Source: an uncultured Clostridia bacterium (lineage in GTDB: Bacteria > Bacillota > Clostridia > TANB77 > CAG-508). From it: DNA of 19,831 bases. Below, in pieces: positions 13,711 to 19,831 of the stretch. The first letter of the stretch is position 1. Every line of letters starts with the position of its first letter. A program made the translations under genes and the position numbers. A model generated the notes under the pieces. The model saw only the letters and a list, made by a program, of their open reading frames with translations, was not told the origin of the DNA and made no database searches. Where the stretch lies: NCBI GenBank assembly GCA_934121885.1, contig CAKOVH010000017.1:1-19831 (forward strand), written 5' to 3'.

Positions 13711-14370
13711 CTACTTGTTAGCTACCCTAAAATTTTGGAACATTTCAATTAGGCTAAACTTAAATTGTATATCTGGTGATGATGAATCTGAAATAATACT
13801 ATAATCTTCGTCTGATAAATTATCACGTATCATAGATTTAGAATCATCTGGAACAACACCACTTGTTACATCTACAAAACATAAAGGAGGAAACATTACA
13901 CACCACCAATTTTGACCACTTGCATTTCCAATTTCAACTCTTAATGCATCATAATTTCCAGCTGGAAAAGATATATCTCCATATTTTTTTGTTGGAAAAT
14001 CAAAATTACCAATATTTATTTTAACATCATAATTATATCCGTTATCTTCAATTACTTGTTTTGCTACTAAATAAAAATCGTTACTATGTTCTTTTGCAAG
14101 ACTAATTACTTCATCCTTAGATGTGCATTTTTTAGAAATTTCATTCATATACTTAATTAATGCGTCACGAACCTTGTATTTTAAATTTTGATCTTCTACA
14201 GTATCACTGTTTGCGATAACATGAAGTCTAAAAACACTATCAGAAATACTAGAAGATACTGCTTCAACATAAGACATAGCAGAAACTAAAATAAATGCAC
14301 AAAGCAAAATTAATATAACCATTACATGTTTTATCTTGGAATTGTGAATAAAATTTAAAATTTTTCTCAT
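13711..14370 (-). CDS. spoIIR: Stage II sporulation protein R (SpoIIR)
   Basis: SpoIIR is made in the forespore and exported. It triggers SpoIIGA to process pro-sigma-E in the mother cell. The 219-residue protein has an N-terminal membrane/signal segment (about residues 15-34, HVMVILILLCAFILVSAM) and the family signature FRLHVIANSDTVEDQNLKYKVRDALIKYMN (47-76). NWWCVMFPPLCFVD follows near 155-168. AAGGGAGG precedes ATG 14370. In B. subtilis spoIIR depends on sigma F; a sigma-F-like promoter is visible upstream (separate entry). It is divergent from the 177-residue gene. Confidence 0.95.
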   Translation of the reverse strand: MRKILNFIHNSKIKHVMVILILLCAFILVSAMSYVEAVSSSISDSVFRLHVIANSDTVEDQNLKYKVRDALIKYMNEISKKCTSKDEVISLAKEHSNDFYLVAKQVIEDNGYNYDVKINIGNFDFPTKKYGDISFPAGNYDALRVEIGNASGQNWWCVMFPPLCFVDVTSGVVPDDSKSMIRDNLSDEDYSIISDSSSPDIQFKFSLIEMFQNFRVANK

Positions 14371-14405
14371 TTAAAACCTCCCTTTGTAATTTATGTTAGT
14401 AATAA

Positions 14406-14434
14406 AATTATTTGCAAATTTAAAATATTTATAC
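14406..14434 (-). promoter_or_regulatory. Possible sigma-F promoter of spoIIR
   Basis: On the minus strand GTATA (14430-14434) matches the sigma-F -35 (GywTA), and after 14 bp GCAAATAATT (14406-14415) matches the -10 GGnrAnAnTw with one mismatch. The spacer is one or two bases shorter than usual. The position, about 36 bases before the spoIIR start codon, is suitable. Confidence 0.4.
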
Positions 14435-14468
14435 ATAAATGGAAAAATATTTTTTAATAAAAAATTGC

Positions 14469-14475
14469 TGTCGAA
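14469..14475 (+). promoter_or_regulatory. Spo0A core box upstream of spoIIR and the divergent gene
   Basis: The exact core TGTCGAA occurs at 14469-14475. It lies 31 bp upstream of the plus-strand -35 and about 35 bp upstream of the possible sigma-F -35. The only other exact match I see in the window is the one at abrB. Either gene could be the target. Confidence 0.4.
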
Positions 14476-14505
14476 ATAAGACGCACGATTTTACAGGAAA
14501 ACATA

Positions 14506-14541
14506 TTGACTTACGGAAATAAAAATGGTAAAATTTACCAT
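14506..14541 (+). promoter_or_regulatory. Promoter with overlapping palindromic operator
   Basis: TTGACT (14506-14511), a 17-bp spacer and TAAAAT (14529-14534) form a good sigma-A promoter. The -10 is embedded in the palindrome ATGGTAAA-A-TTTACCAT (arms 14525-14532 and 14534-14541). An 8-bp-arm palindrome covering the -10 is a typical repressor site; the regulator is unknown. Transcription would start near 14541, with GAGGAGG ahead of ATG 14565. Confidence 0.62.
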
Positions 14542-14564
14542 ATTAAGTTTGAGGAGGCTTTATT

Positions 14565-15098
14565 ATGGAAAGTTTAAAAATGGATGTTGAAAAAATTTGT
14601 AGTTTCTATGTAAATGAATGGCATCTAGTTACAATGGTACTTCCATACATTAATAAAGAAATAAATGAAAAAGCCAATATAACAACAATTTTAGAAAATG
14701 ATATTGAAGAAAATGTAAAGACTTTACTTGCAAAATTAAATTTAAAAAATGAAAAAACAATTTTAGAAATAAATTGGAAGGCAAATAAAGAAATAACTTC
14801 TAATTATATAGAAGATATATTTAATAATTTAATAAAAAATAACGATAATGAAGAGATAATTTTTATAAATGGAAGTAGAGATTATATTGATTTTGCAAAT
14901 TATCAAATTGAAAAAATGATAAAACAAAATATTTTTAATATAAAAGATAAGAAGATAAAAATAATTAATTGTTACGAAGTTACAGAATTTAATAGTGGAA
15001 TAAAAGATATTTTAGATTCACATATTAAAATATTAAATACAGCTGGTGAAAAGTATATAACTGAAGTTTTCGGAGGATACGAAAGAAAAATGGCATAA
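14565..15098 (+). CDS. Hypothetical protein, 177 residues
   Basis: I do not recognise this protein. It is soluble, with no signal peptide or membrane segment, and rich in Ile, Asn, Lys and Glu. It begins with an acidic/aromatic segment (CSFYVNEWHLVTMVLPYINK, residues 11-30) and has a middle motif IIFINGSRDYIDFANYQIEKMI (about 99-120). The early FYV...VLPYI pattern and the mixed alpha/beta rhythm faintly recall the MEDS sensory domain, but this is only a suggestion. GAGGAGG precedes ATG 14565. It is monocistronic, with its own palindrome-covered promoter and terminator, and diverges from spoIIR. The regulatory region suggests control by a repressor and possibly by Spo0A. Confidence 0.8.
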   Translation: MESLKMDVEKICSFYVNEWHLVTMVLPYINKEINEKANITTILENDIEENVKTLLAKLNLKNEKTILEINWKANKEITSNYIEDIFNNLIKNNDNEEIIFINGSRDYIDFANYQIEKMIKQNIFNIKDKKIKIINCYEVTEFNSGIKDILDSHIKILNTAGEKYITEVFGGYERKMA

Positions 15099-15133
15099 AA
15101 TAAAGCAAGGATTAAACCTTGTTTTATTTTTTT
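15097..15133 (+). terminator. Intrinsic terminator of the 177-residue gene
   Basis: A 14-bp stem (15097-15110 with 15117-15130; core CAAGG/CCTTG, one G-U pair) with loop ATTAAA ends in a T-tract to 15133. It starts at the stop codon itself. Confidence 0.88.
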
Positions 15134-15141
15134 ACAAATAA

Positions 15142-15168
15142 TTGACGAAAATAATATTTTGTTATAAT
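15142..15168 (+). promoter_or_regulatory. Promoter of the nucleotide-sugar operon
   Basis: TTGACG (15142-15147) and TATAAT (15163-15168) are separated by a short 15-bp spacer. Using the overlapping TAATAT (15165-15170) gives 17 bp. It lies 39 bp before ATG 15207 and just after the preceding terminator. Confidence 0.6.
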
Positions 15169-15206
15169 ATGTAGTGTAACAATTTTAATTAGAAAGGATT
15201 GATTAA

Positions 15207-16448
15207 ATGGAAGAAAAACTAAAAAAAGTAAAGGAATTATTAAAGAAATATAATCAGGAGCATTTATTAAGTGCATATGATGAATTTGACGATATACAAA
15301 AAGAAAGCTTATTAGACCAAATATTAGATATAGACTTTGAGCAAATGGAAAAATTGTATCAAAAAACTCAAAGACCAATTGAGATGGGAGAGGTAAAAGT
15401 TGAGCCAATCTCATATAAGGATAAATATAAAATGCCAGCAGAAGAATTTGAAAAATATAAAAAAATTGGTGAAGAAGAAATAAAAAACGGTAAACTTGCA
15501 GCAGTTACAATGGCAGGAGGACAAGGAACAAGATTGGGACATAGCGGTCCAAAGGGAACTTTTATGTTAGGAATTGACCCTGATAAATCATTATTCCAAA
15601 TTTTATGTGAATCTTTAAAATTAGCAAATGAAAAATATGGAGTAATAGTACCTTGGTACATAATGACAAGTAAAGAAAATAATAAAGAAACAACAGATTT
15701 CTTTGAAAAAAACAACTATTTTGGATATCCAAAAGAAAAAATTAAATTCTTTATACAAGGTGGTTTACCAATGATTGGTACAGACGGAAAGGTATTACTT
15801 ACAGAAGAAGGATTTATTAAACAAGCTGCTGATGGACATGGTGGAATATTTGAGGCTATGTTTAAAGGAAATGTTATTAATGACATGAAGAAAAATAATA
15901 TAGAATGGATATTCATTGGTGGAGTAGACAATGTATTAGCCAAAATGGTTGATCCTATATTAATAGGTTTTGCAAAGGATAAAAACATGTTAGCAGCAGG
16001 AAAATCTTTAGTAAAAGCGGGACCAAAGGAAAAAGTTGGGGTATTTTGTAAGAAGGACGGAAAACCAAGTGTTATTGAATATTCAGAAATAACAGACGAA
16101 ATGGCAGAAGCACGTGACGAAAATGGAGAACTAGTTTATGGAGAATCTCATATATTATGTAATTTATTTAATATAAATTGTTTAGAGGAGATTGGCAGAA
16201 ATAAATTACCTTATCATGCAGCATTTAAAAAAGCAACTTATAGAAATGAAAAAGGTGAAATAGTTAAACCAACAGAACCAAATGCATATAAATTTGAAGC
16301 ATTTATATTTGATGCATTCGAAAAGTTAGATGATATGGCAATTTTACGTGTTAAAAGGGAAGAAGAATTTGCACCAGTAAAAAATGCCACAGGTGTAGAT
16401 AGTCCTGAAACAGCTAGAAAGTTGTATAATGATTTTATGAATCGTTAA
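15207..16448 (+). CDS. UDPGP type 1 family UDP-sugar pyrophosphorylase (UTP-hexose-1-phosphate uridylyltransferase)
   Basis: This is a nucleotidyltransferase that forms a UDP-sugar from UTP and a sugar 1-phosphate. It belongs to the eukaryote-like UDPGP type 1 / UAP1 (AGX) family, not the GalU or GlmU family usual in bacteria. The signature MAGGQGTRLGHSGPKG lies at residues 102-117 after an N-terminal helical domain. Further family patterns are PWYIMTSKENNKETTDFF, QGGLPMIGTDGK, ADGHGGIFEAM, IFIGGVDNVLAKMVDP and the C-terminal EPNAYKFEAFIFDAFE. Length (413) suits the bacterial members. AAAGGA precedes ATG 15207. The next gene, 17 bp downstream, makes hexose 1-phosphates, so Glc-1-P or GlcNAc-1-P are the likely substrates; the sequence alone does not choose. 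Confidence 0.9.
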   Translation: MEEKLKKVKELLKKYNQEHLLSAYDEFDDIQKESLLDQILDIDFEQMEKLYQKTQRPIEMGEVKVEPISYKDKYKMPAEEFEKYKKIGEEEIKNGKLAAVTMAGGQGTRLGHSGPKGTFMLGIDPDKSLFQILCESLKLANEKYGVIVPWYIMTSKENNKETTDFFEKNNYFGYPKEKIKFFIQGGLPMIGTDGKVLLTEEGFIKQAADGHGGIFEAMFKGNVINDMKKNNIEWIFIGGVDNVLAKMVDPILIGFAKDKNMLAAGKSLVKAGPKEKVGVFCKKDGKPSVIEYSEITDEMAEARDENGELVYGESHILCNLFNINCLEEIGRNKLPYHAAFKKATYRNEKGEIVKPTEPNAYKFEAFIFDAFEKLDDMAILRVKREEEFAPVKNATGVDSPETARKLYNDFMNR

Positions 16449-16465
16449 TAGGAGGAGTATAATAT

Positions 16466-18199
16466 ATGGATTATAAAGAGAAATATCAAGAATGGTTAAA
16501 TGATAAAAATATTGATGAAGCAACAAAAGAGGAACTTAGAAATTTATCGGATGAAAAAGAAATTGAAGATAGATTTTATAAAGAATTAGAATTTGGAACA
16601 GCAGGATTAAGAGGAATTATTGGAGCTGGATCTAATAGAATGAATAAGTATACTGTAGGAAAAGCAACTCAAGGATTAAGTAATTATATTATTAAACAAA
16701 AAGGGGAAAACAAAGGTGTAGCTATTGCTTATGACTCAAGAAGAAAATCAGATGAATTTAGTAAACAGGCAGCTCTTGTATTAAATGCAAATGGAATAAA
16801 AACATATTTATTTGATTCATTAAGACCAACACCTGAATTATCATATGCAGTAAGAAAATTAGGATGTATTGCAGGAATTGTTGTAACAGCAAGTCATAAT
16901 CCACCTGAATATAATGGATATAAAGTTTACTGGGAAGATGGAGCTCAAATAGTATCACCAATTGATAAAGGTATTATTGACGAAGTAAATGCAATTTCAG
17001 ATTTTGGAATGATTAAAACAATGGATATTGAAGAAGCAAAACAAAAAGATTTATATCATATTATAAAACCAGAAGTTGATGATTGCTACATAGAAGAACT
17101 AAAAAAATTAGTTTTAAATCCAGAAGCTATAAAAGAGCAAGCTGAACATTTAAAAATTGTATATACTCCATTACATGGAACCGGAAATGTTCCAGTTCAA
17201 AGAATATTAAAGGAACTTGGATTTAAACAAGTATTTATTGTAAAAGAACAAGAATTACCAGATGGAGAATTTCCAACAGTATCATATCCAAATCCAGAAG
17301 ATCCAAAAGCATTCACATTAGCGTTAGAATTAGCAAAAAAGGTAGATGCAGATGTAGTTCTTGCAAATGACCCAGATGCAGATAGATTAGGTGTTTATGT
17401 TAAAGATGCATCATCTGGAGATTATATACAATTTAACGGAAATATGACAGGCAACCTTCTTGCAGAATATATTTTATCACAAAAGAAGGAAAAAAATATA
17501 TTACCTGACAATGGAGCTGTAATTAAAACAATAGTATCTTCTAATTTAACTGATGCAATTGCAAATTATTACGGTGTAAAACTATTCTCAACGTTAACTG
17601 GATTTAAAAATATTGCAAAAATCATTAGAGATTTCGAGCAAAATAATAGTTATGATTGTCTATTTTCATATGAAGAAAGTTATGGCTGTATTATAGGAAC
17701 ACATGCAAGAGATAAAGATGGAATTGTTGCAGTTATGGCAGTGTGTGAGGCAGCAGCATATTACAAAAAACAAGGATTAACTTTATGGGATCAAATGATA
17801 AATATTTATAAAAAATATGGATATTATAAAGAAAGTCAAATTTCAATTACATTAAAAGGCTCAGAAGGTGCTGAACAAATAAAGAAGATGATGGAAAATA
17901 TGAGAAATAATCCACCTTCAAATATAGGTGAGTATACTGTTATATCTGTAGGAGATTATGATAAGCAAGTTATAACAAATACAAAAACAGGAAAGACAGA
18001 AAATACAAATCTTCCAAAATCTAATGTGTTATATTATGATTTAGATAAAAATGCATGGTGCTGTGTACGACCTTCAGGAACAGAACCTAAAATTAAATTT
18101 TACATGGGTGTATGTGGAACTAGTATAGAAGATGCAAAAGAAAAAATAAGTAATTTTGAAACCTCAATAAGAAAAATGGCAGAAGATGCTCAAAAATAA
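16466..18199 (+). CDS. pgcA: Phospho-sugar mutase (alpha-phosphoglucomutase type)
   Basis: This enzyme interconverts hexose 6-phosphate and hexose 1-phosphate through a phosphoserine. It has the four landmark motifs of the alpha-D-phosphohexomutase family: catalytic TASHNP with Ser143, the Mg site DPDADR (Asp302, 304, 306), the sugar-specificity loop EESYG (403-407) and the phosphate-binding RPSGTEPK (535-542). FGTAGLRG at 43-50 is also typical. The 577-residue length matches the PgcA/PGM2-like subgroup rather than shorter PMM/GlmM enzymes. TAGGAGGAG precedes ATG 16466. Coupled to the UDP-sugar pyrophosphorylase upstream, it should supply its sugar 1-phosphate. The assignment to phosphoglucomutase is by subgroup similarity. 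Confidence 0.93.
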   Translation: MDYKEKYQEWLNDKNIDEATKEELRNLSDEKEIEDRFYKELEFGTAGLRGIIGAGSNRMNKYTVGKATQGLSNYIIKQKGENKGVAIAYDSRRKSDEFSKQAALVLNANGIKTYLFDSLRPTPELSYAVRKLGCIAGIVVTASHNPPEYNGYKVYWEDGAQIVSPIDKGIIDEVNAISDFGMIKTMDIEEAKQKDLYHIIKPEVDDCYIEELKKLVLNPEAIKEQAEHLKIVYTPLHGTGNVPVQRILKELGFKQVFIVKEQELPDGEFPTVSYPNPEDPKAFTLALELAKKVDADVVLANDPDADRLGVYVKDASSGDYIQFNGNMTGNLLAEYILSQKKEKNILPDNGAVIKTIVSSNLTDAIANYYGVKLFSTLTGFKNIAKIIRDFEQNNSYDCLFSYEESYGCIIGTHARDKDGIVAVMAVCEAAAYYKKQGLTLWDQMINIYKKYGYYKESQISITLKGSEGAEQIKKMMENMRNNPPSNIGEYTVISVGDYDKQVITNTKTGKTENTNLPKSNVLYYDLDKNAWCCVRPSGTEPKIKFYMGVCGTSIEDAKEKISNFETSIRKMAEDAQK

Positions 18200-18203
18200 G
18201 AAA

Positions 18204-18244
18204 AAAGGCTATACAGCTTGCAAAAGCAAGCATGTGTAGCCTTT
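18204..18244. terminator. Bidirectional terminator between pgcA and ttcA
   Basis: AAAGGCTATACAGCTTGC (18204-18221) pairs with 18226-18244 (18 bp, one G-U and one bulged A) around loop AAAA. The minus strand runs on into six T (excellent tail), and the plus strand has a shorter T-rich tail. The right arm includes the first two bases of the ttcA stop codon complement (18243-18245). Confidence 0.9.
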
Positions 18245-18959
18245 ATTTAATTTCTTTCCAACCATTAATATTAGCTCTTTTTATGGCACCAATAATATTA
18301 GCTCTGACATTTGGTATATCAAGAGAAAATTTAAAAATTAAATCTTTCATTGTTTCTCTTTTAGAAACGCCATCCATTGGGCATGTTTTAGGCATTACAG
18401 AAATATTACTTCTTTTTATAAAACTTCTAATTTCTTTTTCTGGAGCATATATTAATGGTCTTATTAATGTAATTTGTGATCTATCCATATAACTTACAGG
18501 TGCGAAAGTTGATAAATTACCTGCATATAATAAATTTAAGAAAAATGTTTCTAAAACATCATCTTCGTTATGTCCAAGAGCAAGTTTATTACATCCTTCT
18601 GCAATAGCTGTAGAATTTAATATACCTCTTCTTAGATTAGCGCATAAAGAACAAGGATTTTTTTCTTTTCTAATATCAAATACTATATCTTTAATATTAC
18701 TTTTAGCCTCAACGTATTTTACTCCAATATTATCACAAGTCTGCTTTAAAAAGTCTGAATTAAAAAATTCAAAATTTGGATTTACACTTATTGCAACAAT
18801 ATCAAAATGTTTAGGATAAAATCTTTGCAAAGCTTTAAGACCCATAAGAAGAGTAATTGAATCCTTTCCACCTGAAAGTCCAACTGCTATCTTATCTCCT
18901 TCTTCTATCATCTGATAATGTTCTATAGCTTTTCGTATATAACTTAACATTTTTTGCAT
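18243..18959 (-). CDS. ttcA: TtcA-like tRNA 2-thiolation ATPase
   Basis: This is a PP-loop ATPase of the TtcA/TtuA family, expected to adenylate and thiolate a tRNA cytidine (position 32 for TtcA). The PP-loop SGGKDS is at residues 29-34. CSLC (Cys103, Cys106) and a third cysteine, Cys193 (KTCPMDG), match the three ligands of the catalytic [4Fe-4S] cluster in TtcA. LGHNEDDVLETFFLNLLYAG (128-147) is diagnostic. At 238 residues it is shorter than E. coli TtcA, mainly at the C terminus, as is common in Clostridia. AAGAGG precedes ATG 18959. It is single, with a terminator shared with pgcA. Confidence 0.88.
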   Translation of the reverse strand: MQKMLSYIRKAIEHYQMIEEGDKIAVGLSGGKDSITLLMGLKALQRFYPKHFDIVAISVNPNFEFFNSDFLKQTCDNIGVKYVEAKSNIKDIVFDIRKEKNPCSLCANLRRGILNSTAIAEGCNKLALGHNEDDVLETFFLNLLYAGNLSTFAPVSYMDRSQITLIRPLIYAPEKEIRSFIKRSNISVMPKTCPMDGVSKRETMKDLIFKFSLDIPNVRANIIGAIKRANINGWKEIK

Positions 18960-18984
18960 AATAATAACCTCTTAAAATAAAGTT

Positions 18985-19011
18985 TCTATAATATTATATA
19001 ATATTTGTCAA
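18985..19011 (-). promoter_or_regulatory. Probable ttcA promoter
   Basis: On the minus strand TTGACA (19006-19011) is followed by TATAGA (18985-18990) after 15 bp, or TAGAAA after 17 bp. The -35 is perfect and the -10 is imperfect. It lies 26 bp before the start codon. Confidence 0.5.
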
Positions 19012-19119
19012 TAGGGGGATAAAGTACAAAGTGTACTATTAATTTTTTATCTACATATTGCCATAAAATGTAAATCATGATATTATACGAAAAGTTATTT
19101 AAAATCTATTAAATCTTAA

Positions 19120-19785
19120 AGACGATTCTGTCTAAAATTTCCAAAATTAAAGAAAAAAGAAAATAATTTAGTAGATATAAATATTGAGATGCAATTAGTT
19201 GATGAAAAAAATATAGAAAAAAGAATAATATTTTATTTAAGTAAAATGTATACGCAGAACTTAAAGAAGTCTCATAATTACTCAGAACTAAATAAATGTA
19301 TATCGATATTGTTTATAGACTTTGAATTAGAAAAGTTAAAAGAAATACCAAAATACCTTACAAAATGGAACATACGAGAAGAAACATATGGTAAAATTAT
19401 ATTGACAGATGTATTAGAGTTATATATAATAAATTTATCCAAGGTAGAGAAATATTCAGAAAATAGGATATTAGATACTTGGGTGAAATTTATTAGTAAT
19501 TCGGAGGATTTGAATATGGAAAATGCTGATGAATCAATAAAAAAAGCCAAAGAGGTATTAGATGAAATAAGTGAAGATGAACACGAACAATATTTAGCAC
19601 ATTTAAGAGAAAAGTACATATTTGAAATACAAGGAATAGAAGAAGCTGGGTTTGATAAAGGACTAGCACAAGGATCTAAAAATGAAAAATATGAAATAGC
19701 TAAAAAATTGAAACAAAACAAAATTGATATAGAAATAATTATAAAATGTACAGGTTTAACAAAAGAAGAAATAGAAAAGTTATAA
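19120..19785 (+). pseudogene. 5'-truncated Rpn family (PD-(D/E)XK nuclease / putative transposase) remnant
   Basis: The reading frame is open from just after TAA at 19117-19119 to the stop at 19785. It encodes the middle and C-terminal part of the PD-(D/E)XK transposase-like Rpn family: VDINIEMQLVDEKNIEKRIIFYLSKMY (around 19171-19251), then WNIREETYGKIILTDVLELYIINL and a C-terminal GFDKGLAQGSKNEKYEIAKKLKQ...IIIKCTGLTKEEIEKL. Intact members are close to 300 residues and start far upstream of the IEMQL segment with an N-terminal FKKIFG-type motif, which is absent. ATG 19189 falls inside the conserved nuclease core and has no Shine-Dalgarno. The N-terminal part appears deleted or decayed, so this is most likely a pseudogene. 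Confidence 0.75.
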
Positions 19786-19831
19786 TTTAATTCAAAAAAA
19801 TAGATTTTAGATAGCAAGAGTCATTTAAGTA

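Noticed and set aside
19023..19037. AGTACA-AAG-TGTACT hairpin downstream-side of ttcA promoter, considered as terminator or operator.
   Set aside because: The stem is only 6 bp, the T-rich tail begins several bases later, and no gene ends there; it is common in A/T-rich DNA.

Overview
The window is very AT-rich chromosomal DNA from an endospore-forming Firmicute, most likely an anaerobic member of the Clostridia. The evidence is spmA, spmB, spoIIR and a GerMN-domain gene (sporulation), an AbrB regulator with a Spo0A-box-like site at its promoter, a 2-hydroxyacyl-CoA dehydratase/activase protein (an oxygen-sensitive anaerobe chemistry), and tRNAs with encoded CCA ends. I see no phage, plasmid, CRISPR or intact insertion sequence. 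The only mobile-type sequence is a decayed Rpn/PD-(D/E)XK fragment at the right end.

Layout: 1-251 holds two tandem serine tRNAs, UGA (cut by the window edge) and GCU, closed by a terminator. 297-1929 is a patatin-like lipase followed by an AIM24/TIGR00266 protein, ending in a terminator shared with the converging 1440-residue dehydratase/activase gene (1931-6253, minus). That gene has a near-consensus promoter and is divergent from a GerMN-domain gene (6466-7017). 7018-7406 is an extremely AT-rich gap, including 142 consecutive A/T bases, and carries an unlisted 52-codon gene on the minus strand. 7407-9311 is trmN6-like, rsmI and convergent abrB, matching the yabB-yabC-abrB order of Bacillus subtilis. 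9484-10629 is spmA-spmB.

10630-11035 has no conventional gene, but it contains a strong promoter, two possible tiny hydrophobic peptides and a long inverted repeat enclosing three hairpins. 11036-13601 (minus) is murA, yycJ/walJ and rlmH, probably one operon. spoIIR (minus) and an unrecognised 177-residue gene (plus) diverge from 14371-14564, which carries an exact Spo0A core box, a sigma-F-like promoter and a palindrome over the plus-strand promoter. 15207-18199 is a two-gene nucleotide-sugar operon, with a eukaryote-type UDP-sugar pyrophosphorylase followed by a phosphoglucomutase-type mutase. It shares a bidirectional terminator with ttcA (minus).

Most genes are housekeeping: tRNA and rRNA modification, peptidoglycan precursor synthesis and sugar-nucleotide supply, mixed with sporulation genes. 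No obviously new multi-gene system is present. The least explained parts are the structured 10.63-11.03 kb region, the spmB leader (a hairpin lying between a strong Shine-Dalgarno and the start codon), the small gene beside the 142-bp A/T-only tract, and the regulatory region between spoIIR and the 177-residue gene.
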